Positions 1 through 8,157 of a stretch of 64,000 nt of DNA are shown here, one piece after another (positions within the stretch are counted from its first letter, which is position 1; the number at the start of each line of letters is the position of its first letter). Source of the DNA: Komarekiella delphini-convector SJRDD-AB1 (GTDB taxonomy: Bacteria > Cyanobacteriota > Cyanobacteriia > Cyanobacteriales > Nostocaceae); contig NZ_VJXY01000002.1 of assembly GCF_014831675.1 (NCBI RefSeq), forward strand, positions 62,001 through 126,000, written 5' to 3'. The notes under the pieces were generated by a model. That model did no database searches and was not told the origin of the DNA. It worked only from the letters and a program-made list of their open reading frames with translations. Position numbers and translations under genes: made by a program.

Positions 1-122
1 AGGTCTTGACCCAGGTCGAACCGCTGATGTCCGTTATAGATGCATACAAAGCATTTGACCGACGACAACCAGGTTGGGTGAAGGTGGAGTTAGTGCCGGG
101 AGCAGTCTTGGCTAATCAGTAA
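1..122 (+). CDS. 3' end of a zinc-dependent alcohol dehydrogenase-like protein (partial)
   Basis: An open frame runs in from the left edge and stops with TAA at 120-122. The visible 39 residues include EPLMSVIDAYKAFDRRQPGW followed by VKVELVPG. This resembles the C-terminal tail of medium-chain zinc-dependent dehydrogenases, where a YKAFD segment precedes a final KVxLxP strand. Cofactor and catalytic residues lie outside the window, so the family call is an inference from the tail only. The stop codon lies inside a heptanucleotide repeat that begins at 117, so the repeat abuts the gene's 3' end. Confidence 0.5.
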   Translation, partial: VLTQVEPLMSVIDAYKAFDRRQPGWVKVELVPGAVLANQ

Positions 123-292
123 ACAGTTAACAGTAAACAGTTAACAGTTAACAGGTGGGGGATTTAAGCCTGCTAGATGGCGTCTGCTACTAATCGGCTT
201 TGGGTTATTAGTTTTCAGTTGGAAGTGATCGCCGATACAGGGATTTCCCTTAAACCCAATTATGTTTACTGTTAACTGTTTACCGTTTACTG
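117..292 (+). repeat. Dispersed ~175-bp element with heptad-repeat ends (copy 1)
   Basis: The left end is a run of heptads (CAGTAAA, CAGTTAA, CAGTAAA, CAGTTAA, CAGTTAA) and the right end is the inverted equivalent at about 264-292. The core contains a stretch at 199-233 that matches, in reverse complement, a second copy at 40710-40882; the match also covers the ends and most of the core. There is no open reading frame, so it looks like a non-autonomous mobile or recombinogenic repeat. It sits directly against the stop codon of the upstream gene. Confidence 0.75.
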
Positions 293-341
293 AAGTAAGG
301 CCCGATTAATTTGGTGAGTATGGGTAAGGCGATCGCCATCA

Positions 342-1052
342 ATGAGAACCAACTTTCAAACCTGGGTTGTGGGTTTATGCTTTGGTAGCTTGCTAGTTTT
401 AACAGGCTGTCAGCGCAACATGAATATTCATAATATTAATGTTGAGAATGTTGGGGTTAAGCAAGATGTCAACAACTTGCGTCGGGGCACAGGAACGCAA
501 ATCATTGTTTTTGGAGATAGTATTACTGCGGGTGCAGGAGTCACAACTGAGGCTGCTTATCCACGCGTTCTCAGTTGGACTTTGGGCTTACCAATTTTAA
601 ATAAGGGTAGGGGTGGTGATACAACAGCAACAGCTTTGGCTCGTTTACAGCAAGATGTGATTTCCCAAGACCCTTGGCTAGTAATTGTTGCCCTTGGTGG
701 TAATGATTTTTTGCAAGAAGTTCCTTTAATACAAACAGAACAAAATTTACGACAAATTGTAATTCGCATTCAACAACAAGGAGCGATCGCAGTTATTTTA
801 GGGATGAATGTTAAACCGTTTAATGGAGATTACGAAAAATTGTATGAACGAGTGGCAAAGGATACTCAAGCTTATTTAATTCCTGATGTTTTAGCTAGTT
901 TAAACGACCCGCGTTATTTATCTGATAGAATTCATCCAAATCAAGCAGGACATCGGATTATAGCTAACCGAATTGCTCAAAGGTTAAACCCGCTATTGAA
1001 ACAAGCAACTTTGCCGCCCAATTTATCAAAGTTGCAACAAAATAAATATTGA
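342..1052 (+). CDS. SGNH/GDSL hydrolase lipoprotein (TesA-like arylesterase)
   Basis: A 236-residue protein with a hydrophobic N-terminus ending in a lipobox (LTGC, Cys23), so it is probably an envelope lipoprotein. The SGNH signatures are visible in order: block I FGDSITAG with the nucleophile Ser60, block III GGNDF around residue 127, and the C-terminal RIHPNQAGH carrying the catalytic Asp/His pair. These are the features of TesA-type esterases/lysophospholipases that hydrolyse acyl esters. The natural substrate cannot be read from sequence. The ATG at 342 is preferred because it begins the signal peptide. It stands alone, with a repeat element upstream and about 400 bp of noncoding sequence downstream. 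Confidence 0.85.
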   Translation: MRTNFQTWVVGLCFGSLLVLTGCQRNMNIHNINVENVGVKQDVNNLRRGTGTQIIVFGDSITAGAGVTTEAAYPRVLSWTLGLPILNKGRGGDTTATALARLQQDVISQDPWLVIVALGGNDFLQEVPLIQTEQNLRQIVIRIQQQGAIAVILGMNVKPFNGDYEKLYERVAKDTQAYLIPDVLASLNDPRYLSDRIHPNQAGHRIIANRIAQRLNPLLKQATLPPNLSKLQQNKY

Positions 1053-1448
1053 CAATGCCGCAGAACACTTGCACAAGTGAATCAGTTAGAACTAATATCA
1101 CAACCTCGAAAGATTTATGAGCTACATATTTAGTTAAATATCAAAAAAGCAATTAACTTAATACCATATCATCACTTTTCAGTCACATTTGAGGCGTATA
1201 ACTAAATTACTATAGATTCTTATTAAGAAAATATTCCCTTTGACAGACGATAAAATTTTGAAATTATCAGCGACAAAATATGTCTTGAGAGGTTGATTTG
1301 TGAGACATTCTCAATCTCAAACATTAAAGCGATCGCTATAGACATAGTTAGCTGCTTGCTATAAACAAACCAACAATAAGGAAACTATGCGATCGTGCAC
1401 AAATTTAATTTCTTTGTAATACACTCTAAAAATTAGGACGAGGTATCT
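1053..1448. other. Intergenic region upstream of the baeRF-mscS pair
   Basis: About 400 bp without a gene. It is AT-rich and holds one instance of the 11-bp-spaced TCAC direct repeat (1172-1202, listed separately) and two GCGATCGC/GCGATCG-type HIP1 sites near 1330 and 1390. No hairpin terminator for the upstream esterase gene was recognised. Confidence 0.6.
1172..1202 (+). promoter_or_regulatory. Putative response-regulator box: TCAC direct repeat, 11-bp period (site 1)
   Basis: TCAC at 1172 and again at 1183 within TCACTTTTCAGTCACATTT, followed at +25 by TATAAC (1197-1202), which can serve as a -10 box. Four other sites in the window have the same architecture. Eleven-base direct repeats next to a -10 element are typical of OmpR/PhoB-family regulators. 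This site is 247 bp upstream of the baeRF gene. It matches the other four less well in the -10 part. Confidence 0.55.
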
Positions 1449-2600
1449 ATGAACCTATTTTCAATTGATGAATTGGCAATTTTAACAGCAGAAACAAATA
1501 CAAATTGCGTTTCGATTTATATGCCAACTTACAAAATGAGTACGGAAACTTTACAAAATCCGATTCGTTTTAAAAATTTAATACGAGACGCTGAAGAAAA
1601 ATTAATCGAAAATGGTCTTCGTCCTCAAGAAGCGAGAGACTTATTATTGCCAGCCCAAGAGTTAAATGAATACAATTTTTGGCAGTACCAAAGTGATGGA
1701 TTGGCAGTTTTTATCTCAAAAAACTTTTTTAGTTACTACACTGTACCTATTGATTTTCAAGAATTAGTTGTAGTTACTGAACGTTTTCACCTCAAACCTT
1801 TGATGTCTTTATTTACAGGTGATGGGCAGTTTTATATATTAGCACTAAGTCAAAATTTAGTGCGCTTGTTTCAAGCTACTCGCTTCAGTATCCGCGAAAT
1901 TGAATTAGAAGATGTACCCACCAGTATTGCTGAAGCATTAAGGTACGATGACCCAGAAAAAAACCTCCAGTTTCACACAGGTACACCCCAAGGTGGAAGC
2001 GGTGACAGGGCTGCAATTTTTCACGGACATGGAGCTGGCAATGATGATGAAAAACAGAATATTCTTCGCTACTTCCGCAAGGTCAACGATGGGTTACAGG
2101 AATTGTTCAAAAATCAGAAGTCGCCTTTGATTCTTGCGGGAGTAGACTATCTTTTACCTATCTATAGGCAAGCAAATTCCTATTCTTATTTAGTTGATGA
2201 AGGTATTACCGGAAATCCTGACCAATTGAAAGCGGAAGAATTGCACACACAAGCTTGGCAAATTGTTCAACCCTACTTTGAAGAAGAGCAAAATGAAGCC
2301 ATTGCTTACTATCAAGCTAATTTAGGGACTGGGAAAACAGCTAATAGCATCAAAGAAATTGTTCCCGCAGCCTATTATCAGCGAGTTGAATCTTTGTTTG
2401 TGCCAGTCGGACAGCAAAAATGGGGAATGTTCAATCCTGATACAAGCAGTGTACAAGTGCATTCAGAACAGAAAGCAGGCGATGAGGATTTGATGGATTT
2501 TGCCGCGCTGCATACCCTTCTTAATGGTGGTACAGTCTATGCTGTTGAACCAGAGCAAGTACCCGGAGATGCTTCTCTAGCAGCAGTTTTGCGTTATTAA
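1449..2600 (+). CDS. Bacterial archaeo-eukaryotic release factor-like (baeRF) protein
   Basis: A 383-residue soluble protein without a signal peptide. The N-terminal part (CVSIYMPTY, then a helix rich in Lys/Glu) and the C-terminal part (LLNGGTVYAVEP near residue 357, ending AAVLRY) resemble the baeRF superfamily, bacterial homologues of the eRF1 release-factor domains, several of which are linked to stress and ribosome rescue. The exact function is unknown and the subfamily is not assigned here. The stop is 5 bp from the start of the next gene (an MscS channel), so the two are probably cotranscribed, behind the putative regulatory box at 1172. Confidence 0.65.
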   Translation: MNLFSIDELAILTAETNTNCVSIYMPTYKMSTETLQNPIRFKNLIRDAEEKLIENGLRPQEARDLLLPAQELNEYNFWQYQSDGLAVFISKNFFSYYTVPIDFQELVVVTERFHLKPLMSLFTGDGQFYILALSQNLVRLFQATRFSIREIELEDVPTSIAEALRYDDPEKNLQFHTGTPQGGSGDRAAIFHGHGAGNDDEKQNILRYFRKVNDGLQELFKNQKSPLILAGVDYLLPIYRQANSYSYLVDEGITGNPDQLKAEELHTQAWQIVQPYFEEEQNEAIAYYQANLGTGKTANSIKEIVPAAYYQRVESLFVPVGQQKWGMFNPDTSSVQVHSEQKAGDEDLMDFAALHTLLNGGTVYAVEPEQVPGDASLAAVLRY

Positions 2601-2605
2601 TAAAC

Positions 2606-3955
2606 ATGATGAATCACACCTTTTATTGTGGTAAACGCAGATTTGCTGCAACAATGGCAGTATTCATCTTCTGTCTGCTACTGATAAATCCTGGAAAAGG
2701 ACTAACGCAGCAGATTCCTGTTACTCCTGCAACATCTCAACCAACTGATACAGAAATCATCCCAACTGATGGGCTGTTTTTTGCAGATATTATTGTTAGA
2801 GGACAGCCCATCTTCCAAATTGGTAGTGTGGGAGATGTGAATGCTACGCAACGCGCACAGATAGTTAACCGTCGCATTGCGGGTATTTTGGCACAACCTC
2901 AAGGTAGCAGAAATGTTACTGTTGTACCTGACCAATCACGGGGTATTGCTACCTTGCAAGTGGGCAACCGGGTTTTGCTCACTGTTACTCAACAGGATGC
3001 CCAAGATTTTAATTTACCAGTGGAAACCCTAGCGCAACAGTGGGCGAATCAACTAACCCAAGCATTTGAACAACCACCGCTAGCAATTGATGTAGGGCAA
3101 AGGTTGTACAATACCGTACGCCAATTCCAGCGAGATACTATCGATAACCTACCTTCTTTTTTAGGTGCATTTTTAGCCTTAATTGCTACTTGGATAATTG
3201 CTGGTAGTATACGTCGTCTAACCTTATTTGGTTCTCGACAGTGGGAAGTTGACCGCAATTCTAAAATTCTTGTGAGTAGGTTGGTATATGGTAGCGTATG
3301 GGTAATTGGTACAGTTGTTGCTTTGGGAGTTTTGGGACTTGATTTTGCCACCTTAGTAGGAACTTTGGGATTAACAAGTGTGGCGATTGGTTTTAGTTTG
3401 CGAGATGTTTTAAGTAATTATTTCTCTGGAATTGTTTTACTAGCATCTCGTCCTTTTCGTTTGGGCGACCAAATTATGATTCAAGAATTTGAAGGTACAG
3501 TTACTCAAATTCAACTGCGAGCAACAACGTTAAAAACCTATGATGGGCGTGTAGTTTACATTCCGAATCAGGAAGTTTTTAGCGCCATTGTTACTAACAA
3601 TACTGCCTGTACTCATCGCCGTAGTTCAATTATGGTTGGTATTGACTATGAGTCAGATATTACTGAAGCAAAACAAACTATTAATGACGCAGTTTTGGGA
3701 GTCGAAGGAGTTGAACCAGACCCAAAGCCGGAAATTTTAGTGCGTGAACTGGCAGCAAGTACGGTAAATATTGAAGTACGATTTTGGGTTAATTCTCGTC
3801 GTTTGCCATTTTTAGAAATGACTTCGCAAGTAGCACAAGCGATTAAAGAAGCATTAATGCAAGCAGGAATTGATATGCCGACAGATATTTATACTGTTAA
3901 GTTACTCGGTTTACCGCCATTTATTGATAACCATCGCGTGAAGGATGAAAAGTAA
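2606..3955 (+). CDS. Small-conductance mechanosensitive channel (MscS family)
   Basis: A 449-residue membrane protein. Residues 1-35 form a signal peptide, followed by an extra periplasmic domain of about 145 residues, then transmembrane segments near 180-200, 225-245 and 250-275. The last contains the Gly/Ala-rich pore helix (TLVGTLGLTSVAIGFSL). The cytoplasmic beta domain follows (RLGDQIMIQEFEGTVTQI, VYIPNQEVF), then an alpha/beta C-terminal vestibule. The family releases osmolytes during hypo-osmotic shock. It lies 5 bp after the baeRF gene and is probably its operon partner. The long N-terminal extension is common in cyanobacterial MscS-like proteins. Confidence 0.88.
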   Translation: MMNHTFYCGKRRFAATMAVFIFCLLLINPGKGLTQQIPVTPATSQPTDTEIIPTDGLFFADIIVRGQPIFQIGSVGDVNATQRAQIVNRRIAGILAQPQGSRNVTVVPDQSRGIATLQVGNRVLLTVTQQDAQDFNLPVETLAQQWANQLTQAFEQPPLAIDVGQRLYNTVRQFQRDTIDNLPSFLGAFLALIATWIIAGSIRRLTLFGSRQWEVDRNSKILVSRLVYGSVWVIGTVVALGVLGLDFATLVGTLGLTSVAIGFSLRDVLSNYFSGIVLLASRPFRLGDQIMIQEFEGTVTQIQLRATTLKTYDGRVVYIPNQEVFSAIVTNNTACTHRRSSIMVGIDYESDITEAKQTINDAVLGVEGVEPDPKPEILVRELAASTVNIEVRFWVNSRRLPFLEMTSQVAQAIKEALMQAGIDMPTDIYTVKLLGLPPFIDNHRVKDEK

Positions 3956-4026
3956 AATTAATTGTTACTTTTCCACTAGAAGAATACTGTTTAAATGAAT
4001 CAAGTTCGCGCAGGCATAGTAGTCTG

Positions 4027-4057
4027 TCACTTTCTATTCACATTTATCACAAATACT
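4027..4057 (+). promoter_or_regulatory. Putative response-regulator box: TCAC direct repeat, 11-bp period (site 2)
   Basis: TCACTTTCTATTCACATTT with TCAC at 4027 and 4038, followed at +25 by AATACT (4052-4057). The sequence is nearly identical to the sites at 16452 and 17768. The next credible gene on this strand starts at 4509, but a palindromic repeat element (4124-4416) now separates site and gene. A short ATG-initiated stretch at 4100 leads straight into that repeat. Confidence 0.65.
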
Positions 4058-4123
4058 AAGAATATCGACTTATACTGTTTCACCTTAAGATTGATACAGA
4101 TGGCAAGCAGCGAAAGCGGCAAA

Positions 4124-4416
4124 ATTTTAGATTTTGGATTGAATAATCTAAAATTCGTCTTGGAAAGTTCTGATGTCTTCTCTACGAGAGGCGGCGTCAA
4201 CGGATAGCGCAGTGTAAAGCCTTCTCTTCTCCTATCGGAGACACTTCGTGAACGAGAGGCTTCGCCTTAAGCGAAGCCATGCCGCAGGCTTTACGGCATG
4301 GCTTCTCTACTTTGAGGCTGCGCCAACGCTTAGAGCGAGTCTTGTCTGCGACATCCTGCGCGAACGAGCGTCGGAAGCCTCCGCTCAGATTTTCCGCAAA
4401 ATTGGAAATCTAAAAT
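4124..4416. repeat. Composite palindromic repeat element (long copy)
   Basis: The ends are inverted (ATTTTAGATTT at 4124 and AAATCTAAAAT at about 4406-4416). Inside are several strong stems, for example GGCTTCGC/GCGAAGCC (4258-4278) and GCCATGCCG/CGGCATGGC (4276-4302), plus the Nostoc-type CTCCTATCGGAGAC and CGAACGAG motifs. Its outer portions match, in opposite orientation, the short element at 51474-51575 between flv3 and flv1: the sequence from GTCTTGGAAAGTTCTGATG (from 4158) and the sequence around GGAAGCCTCCGCTCAGA (from 4372). Open frames through it are by-products of the repeat. Confidence 0.75.
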
Positions 4417-4508
4417 TGAGGAGGCAGGGGGAGTAAGAAAAGTGATTTGGATCAATAATTTCGTGAAATGCCATTAAATTATAATATTACTAATCAGGAG
4501 TTCTTCTT

Positions 4509-4859
4509 ATGGTTGGGTTGATAATTACTTGGTTAGTCACAGCTATCAGTTTTTTGATTATTTCTAAACTACCAATAGGAGTAGAAATAGACAATTTTGG
4601 TAAAGCATTAATTACTGCTGCAGTTTTTGGCATTTTGAATGCACTTTTGCTTCCCGTTTTAACCTTATTTACCTTGCCGTTTATTATCCTTACTTTAGGC
4701 TTATTCTTTTTTGTTTTAAATTCAATTATCTTTGGGATATCAGCTGCTTTAGTACCTGGGTTTCGCTTAAGATACGGCTTTTGGAGTGCTTTGCTTGGCT
4801 CACTGGCTTTGGCAATCATTAACTCAATTCTATTGAGACTTATAGCACCGCTTACCTGA
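4509..4859 (+). CDS. Phage-holin-family 4-TM small membrane protein
   Basis: A 116-residue protein that is almost entirely hydrophobic, with four predicted transmembrane segments (about 2-20, 30-52, 56-80, 88-112). The PIGVEIDNFGKALITAA motif after TM1 and the LNALLLPVLTLFTLP stretch are typical of the cyanobacterial/actinobacterial 'phage holin 4' superfamily, which occurs widely on chromosomes and is mostly uncharacterised. It should not be read as evidence for a prophage. A ribosome-binding site (CAGGAG, 4495-4500) precedes the ATG. It ends 18 bp before the ferric-reductase-like gene and is probably cotranscribed with it. Confidence 0.8.
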   Translation: MVGLIITWLVTAISFLIISKLPIGVEIDNFGKALITAAVFGILNALLLPVLTLFTLPFIILTLGLFFFVLNSIIFGISAALVPGFRLRYGFWSALLGSLALAIINSILLRLIAPLT

Positions 4860-4877
4860 TAGGGAGTACGAATTAGT

Positions 4878-6242
4878 ATGAGAAGTCTATTGATGAAAAA
4901 CCCCGTAGTAATAGGGGCATCTTGGATAGGTGCATATCTTGTACTTATCCTATTACCCCTATTGATACTACTTTTATATCCGCCTACACCGAGTGATGAA
5001 CGTAGTTTTTGGCTGGAATTTTCTGCGGCTTTGGGTTTCATTGGTTTAGCAATGATGGCAATGCAATTTGCTCTAACTGCTCGCATCAATCGCATCGAAG
5101 CCTCATATGGCGTTGACCTAATTCTTCAGTTTCACCGTTACACTTCGATAGTTGCATTCTTTTTCATTCTGGCTCACCCCATAATTGTATTTACCAATAA
5201 CCCAGAGACACTGCAACTATTAAATTTCATCCAAGCACCGTGGCGGGCAAGGGCGGCAGTAATCGCTACTTTGGCGCTAATTGCAATTATTATCACTTCC
5301 ATTTGGCGCAAACAGCTTAATATCCCCTACGAACCTTGGCGTATAGCTCATGGCATCTTAGCAGTTGTGGTTATGGCATTTGGTTTAGGACACGTCTTGG
5401 GTGTAGGCAATTACCTTAGCTTGTTCTGGAAGAGTGTTATCTGGATTGGTATTGCACTAGCAGCATTATGGCTGTTGATTTATGTCCGCCTAGTCAAACC
5501 CTACTTTATGCAGAAAAAACCCTACTTAGTGGAAGCAGTTATTCCACAAAGGGGCAATGTTTGGAATTTGGTGTTGCGTCCCAGAGGACATGAAGGAATA
5601 CGTTTTCAACCAGGTCAATTTGCTTGGATTACTCTAGAAATCTCGCCGTTGAGAATGCGGGAACATCCATTTTCGTTTGCTTCCAGTGCAGAAGATAGCA
5701 ATGCCTGCGGCGGGCGTAGCCAACGCATTGAATTTGGCATCAAGGCGGTGGGAGATTTTACTAATACTATCAAAGATGTCAAACCTGGTACAAAAGCCTT
5801 TCTAGACGGCCCTTATGGAGTTTTTACCACAGAGCGCTATGAAGATACTGCCGGATTTGTTTTTATTGCTGGAGGTATCGGGATCACACCAATTATGAGT
5901 ATGCTCGTTACTTTAGCAGAACGCAAAGATGAACGTCCATTACTACTCATATATTCAAGTAAGACTTGGGAAGATATAACTTATCGTGAGGAAATTGAAG
6001 AACTGAAAAATAAATTAGACCTGACAGTTGTCCATGTTCTTAGAGAACCTCCAGAGGATTGGTCAGGGGAAAGCGGGTATGTTGATAAAGAACTGCTGAA
6101 GAGGTACATTCCTAAGCGTACTGGAACACGAAATTACTTTATCTGTGCTGTACCAAAAATGATGGATCAGGTAGAGAAAGCTTTGCACGAATTGGAAGTA
6201 CCTGTCACCAATGTCCACATGGAACACTATAACCTTGTTTAA
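4878..6242 (+). CDS. Ferric reductase-like transmembrane flavoprotein (FRE/NOX superfamily)
   Basis: A 454-residue protein. The N-terminal half has about six transmembrane helices with paired histidines suitable for two b-type haems (HRYTS and LAHPII in one helix, AHGILAVVV and LGHVLG in later ones). The C-terminal half is a ferredoxin-reductase module: FAD-binding REHPFSFASS near residue 263 and NAD(P)-binding GGIGITPIMSML near 335, ending in VHMEHYNLV. The family moves electrons from cytoplasmic NAD(P)H across the membrane to ferric iron or oxygen. Whether this one is a metalloreductase or a superoxide-producing oxidase cannot be decided from sequence. It follows the small 4-TM gene closely. 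Confidence 0.85.
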   Translation: MRSLLMKNPVVIGASWIGAYLVLILLPLLILLLYPPTPSDERSFWLEFSAALGFIGLAMMAMQFALTARINRIEASYGVDLILQFHRYTSIVAFFFILAHPIIVFTNNPETLQLLNFIQAPWRARAAVIATLALIAIIITSIWRKQLNIPYEPWRIAHGILAVVVMAFGLGHVLGVGNYLSLFWKSVIWIGIALAALWLLIYVRLVKPYFMQKKPYLVEAVIPQRGNVWNLVLRPRGHEGIRFQPGQFAWITLEISPLRMREHPFSFASSAEDSNACGGRSQRIEFGIKAVGDFTNTIKDVKPGTKAFLDGPYGVFTTERYEDTAGFVFIAGGIGITPIMSMLVTLAERKDERPLLLIYSSKTWEDITYREEIEELKNKLDLTVVHVLREPPEDWSGESGYVDKELLKRYIPKRTGTRNYFICAVPKMMDQVEKALHELEVPVTNVHMEHYNLV

Positions 6243-6249
6243 CTCAATA

Positions 6250-6489
6250 TTAAGTTTAGAAGTAGCGCAAACCAAAGTAACACAACTGCTGAAATTATTA
6301 GATGAAAGTTTTAACCGTAATATTGCAATAAGCATCCAAAATTCCCAAACAGTAATTTTAGTCTAAGATGCTCAAGAATATACATTATTACAGAATAGCA
6401 ATCACGAAATCGTTGAGTAGCTACAAGATTTAGACTGCCAAATTTATGGTTTTGTGATGTGGGCGAATTTTCGGGTGGAACATTCATAA
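6250..6489 (+). pseudogene. Decayed hypothetical gene with two in-frame stops
   Basis: Just after the reductase gene one frame reads coherently for 80 codons, interrupted by TAA at 6364-6366 and TAG at 6418-6420 and ending with TAA at 6487. The translated blocks (VTQLLKLLDESFNRNIAISI, DAQEYTLLQNSNHEIVE, LQDLDCQIYGFVMWANFRVE) have normal protein composition and no start codon. I do not recognise the family. A degraded small gene is the simplest reading, but chance open frame in AT-rich DNA cannot be excluded. Confidence 0.35.
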
Positions 6490-6556
6490 TATTAATACTT
6501 TATTTAAAAAACCTTGATTTCATTAGCACAAAATACACACATAAAAACTTTCTATT

Positions 6557-6712
6557 ATGCGTTACAGTATCATGCTTCAACTGGTGGCTACGATAACTTT
6601 GATTTTTCTTGGTACTGCTGCTTTATTTGCTTGGTTGCAATACCGTCCAATTCCAGAAGGAACAAATACACAGGGGAGAATTTTATCTACTCATGGTCGT
6701 TTTTTGACATGA
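6557..6712 (+). CDS. Possible 51-residue single-span membrane protein
   Basis: An ATG at 6557 opens a 51-codon frame with one hydrophobic segment (LVATITLIFLGTAALFAWLQ, residues 9-28) followed by a short polar tail (YRPIPEGTNTQG). The arrangement, one TM helix then an Arg/Pro-rich tail, is typical of small cyanobacterial membrane proteins. There is no convincing ribosome-binding site, and the end runs into a palindromic repeat at 6721, so it may be a truncated remnant. The longer overlapping frame beginning at 6514 has no such character and was not chosen. Confidence 0.35.
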   Translation: MRYSIMLQLVATITLIFLGTAALFAWLQYRPIPEGTNTQGRILSTHGRFLT

Positions 6713-6720
6713 CGTAGTAA

Positions 6721-6745
6721 AGAGACGTAGCATTGCTACGTCTCT
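6721..6745. repeat. AGAGACGT...ACGTCTCT dispersed palindrome (copy 1)
   Basis: An 11-bp perfect stem with a 3-base loop. The outer AGAGACGT/ACGTCTCT halves match three other palindromes in the window (20750, 22457, 24941). It lies 33 bp before the invertase start and could also act as a hairpin in the mRNA leader. Confidence 0.7.
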
Positions 6746-6777
6746 ACATATTATTTTTTAGGGAGACTGTGTAAATA

Positions 6778-8145
6778 ATGAAAACAAAAAATGATTTAGT
6801 TCTAGAAGCTTGGACACTGCTTGATAAGTCAATTATCTATTATCATGGTCGTCCGATTGGAACAGTAGCCGCCTTAGAAACAGGGTCAGAAGCAGTAAAT
6901 TATGATCAATGTTTTGTCCGTGATTTTGTTTTATCGGCGCTGGCTTTTTTGATTAGTGGTAAACCAGAGATTGTCCGCAATTTTTTGATAGAAACTCTGA
7001 AATTACAGAGTAATGAACCTCAAATGGACTCTTTTCAGCCGGGGCCAGGATTGATGCCAGCCAGTTTTAAAGTAGTATTAAAAGATGGCGAAGAGTATTT
7101 GAGCGCTGATTTTGGAGAACATGCGATCGCTAGAGTTCCACCTATTGATTCTTGTTTATGGTGGGTTATTTTACTCCGGGCTTATGTCAAATCTACAGGT
7201 GATATTTCCCTTGCTCATCAACCCGAATTTCAACAAGGCATTAAGCTAATTTTAGAAATGTGTCTTGTCCATCGGTTTGCTATGTACCCAACAATGTTAG
7301 TTCCCGATGGCGCTTTTATGATAGATCGTCGTATGGGAGTCTACGAACATCCTCTAGAAATTCAAGTACTGTTTTATGCTGCTTTACGCGCGGCCATAGA
7401 ACTTATTTTACCAAACGATGATAATGCTTTCTGCATTAATAAGATAAATCAACGTTTAGCACCCTTGACTTATCATCTACGAGAATATTATTGGATTGAC
7501 CTAAATCGATTAAATGAAATTTATCGCTTTAAAGGTGAAGAATTTGGCAGAAAAGTAGCGAATAGATTTAATATTTATGCTAACTCAATACCTGCTTGGT
7601 TAACGGAATGGCTACCAGATGATGGCGGTTATTTAGTAGGTAATCTCGGTTCTGGACGCATGGATTTTCGTTTCTTTACTTTGGGAAACTTAATGGCTAT
7701 TATCACCTCTTTAGCTAGTGAGCAAGAATCTCAAAGTATTATGAATTTAATTGAGCAACGCTGGAATGATTTAGTTGGAAACATGCCGATGAAAATCTGT
7801 TTTCCAGCACTTGAAGGTTTAGAATGGCAAATCGTCACAGGATGCGATCCAAAAAATAATCCTTGGTCATATCACAACGGTGGTAACTGGCCAGTTTTAC
7901 TCTGGTTGCTAACAGCAGCAGCACAAAAAACAAATCGTCTAGAAATTGCCCACAGAGCAATTGATGTTGCACAAAATCGATTATTTGAGGATAAATGGCC
8001 AGAATACTATGACGGTAAAAATGGCCGATTAATTGGCAAGGAAGCAAGGAAACGTCAAACCTGGACTTTTGCTGGATTCTTAGTAGCAAAAGAACTCGTT
8101 TCAAATCCTAGTCATTTAAAGTTAATTAGTTTTGATATTCAGTAA
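6778..8145 (+). CDS. Alkaline/neutral invertase, glycoside hydrolase family 100
   Basis: A 455-residue cytoplasmic enzyme that should hydrolyse sucrose to glucose and fructose. GH100 signatures run through it: [19 protein letters not shown] near residue 44, [23 protein letters not shown] with the presumed catalytic Asp183, [16 protein letters not shown] near 366, and [20 protein letters not shown], which contains the presumed catalytic Glu, at the C-terminus. Length fits the cyanobacterial InvA/InvB enzymes (about 460-485 residues). In heterocyst-forming strains these invertases feed heterocysts and control glycogen. The start codon is ATG at 6778. A membrane-protein gene follows after 12 bp. 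Confidence 0.9.
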   Translation: MKTKNDLVLEAWTLLDKSIIYYHGRPIGTVAALETGSEAVNYDQCFVRDFVLSALAFLISGKPEIVRNFLIETLKLQSNEPQMDSFQPGPGLMPASFKVVLKDGEEYLSADFGEHAIARVPPIDSCLWWVILLRAYVKSTGDISLAHQPEFQQGIKLILEMCLVHRFAMYPTMLVPDGAFMIDRRMGVYEHPLEIQVLFYAALRAAIELILPNDDNAFCINKINQRLAPLTYHLREYYWIDLNRLNEIYRFKGEEFGRKVANRFNIYANSIPAWLTEWLPDDGGYLVGNLGSGRMDFRFFTLGNLMAIITSLASEQESQSIMNLIEQRWNDLVGNMPMKICFPALEGLEWQIVTGCDPKNNPWSYHNGGNWPVLLWLLTAAAQKTNRLEIAHRAIDVAQNRLFEDKWPEYYDGKNGRLIGKEARKRQTWTFAGFLVAKELVSNPSHLKLISFDIQ

Positions 8146-8157
8146 ATAAAATTTTAT

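Noticed and set aside
4248-4436. Open frame through the palindromic repeat
   Set aside because: It is encoded by stem-loop repeats; no start signal or homologous pattern.
4509-4859. Evidence for a prophage from a 'holin' family gene
   Set aside because: This family is widespread on bacterial chromosomes, and no other phage gene, integrase or attachment site is nearby.
4490-5095. 201-codon open frame on the minus strand
   Set aside because: It is antisense to the 4-TM and ferric-reductase genes and has Lys/Ser/Ile-rich, non-protein-like composition.
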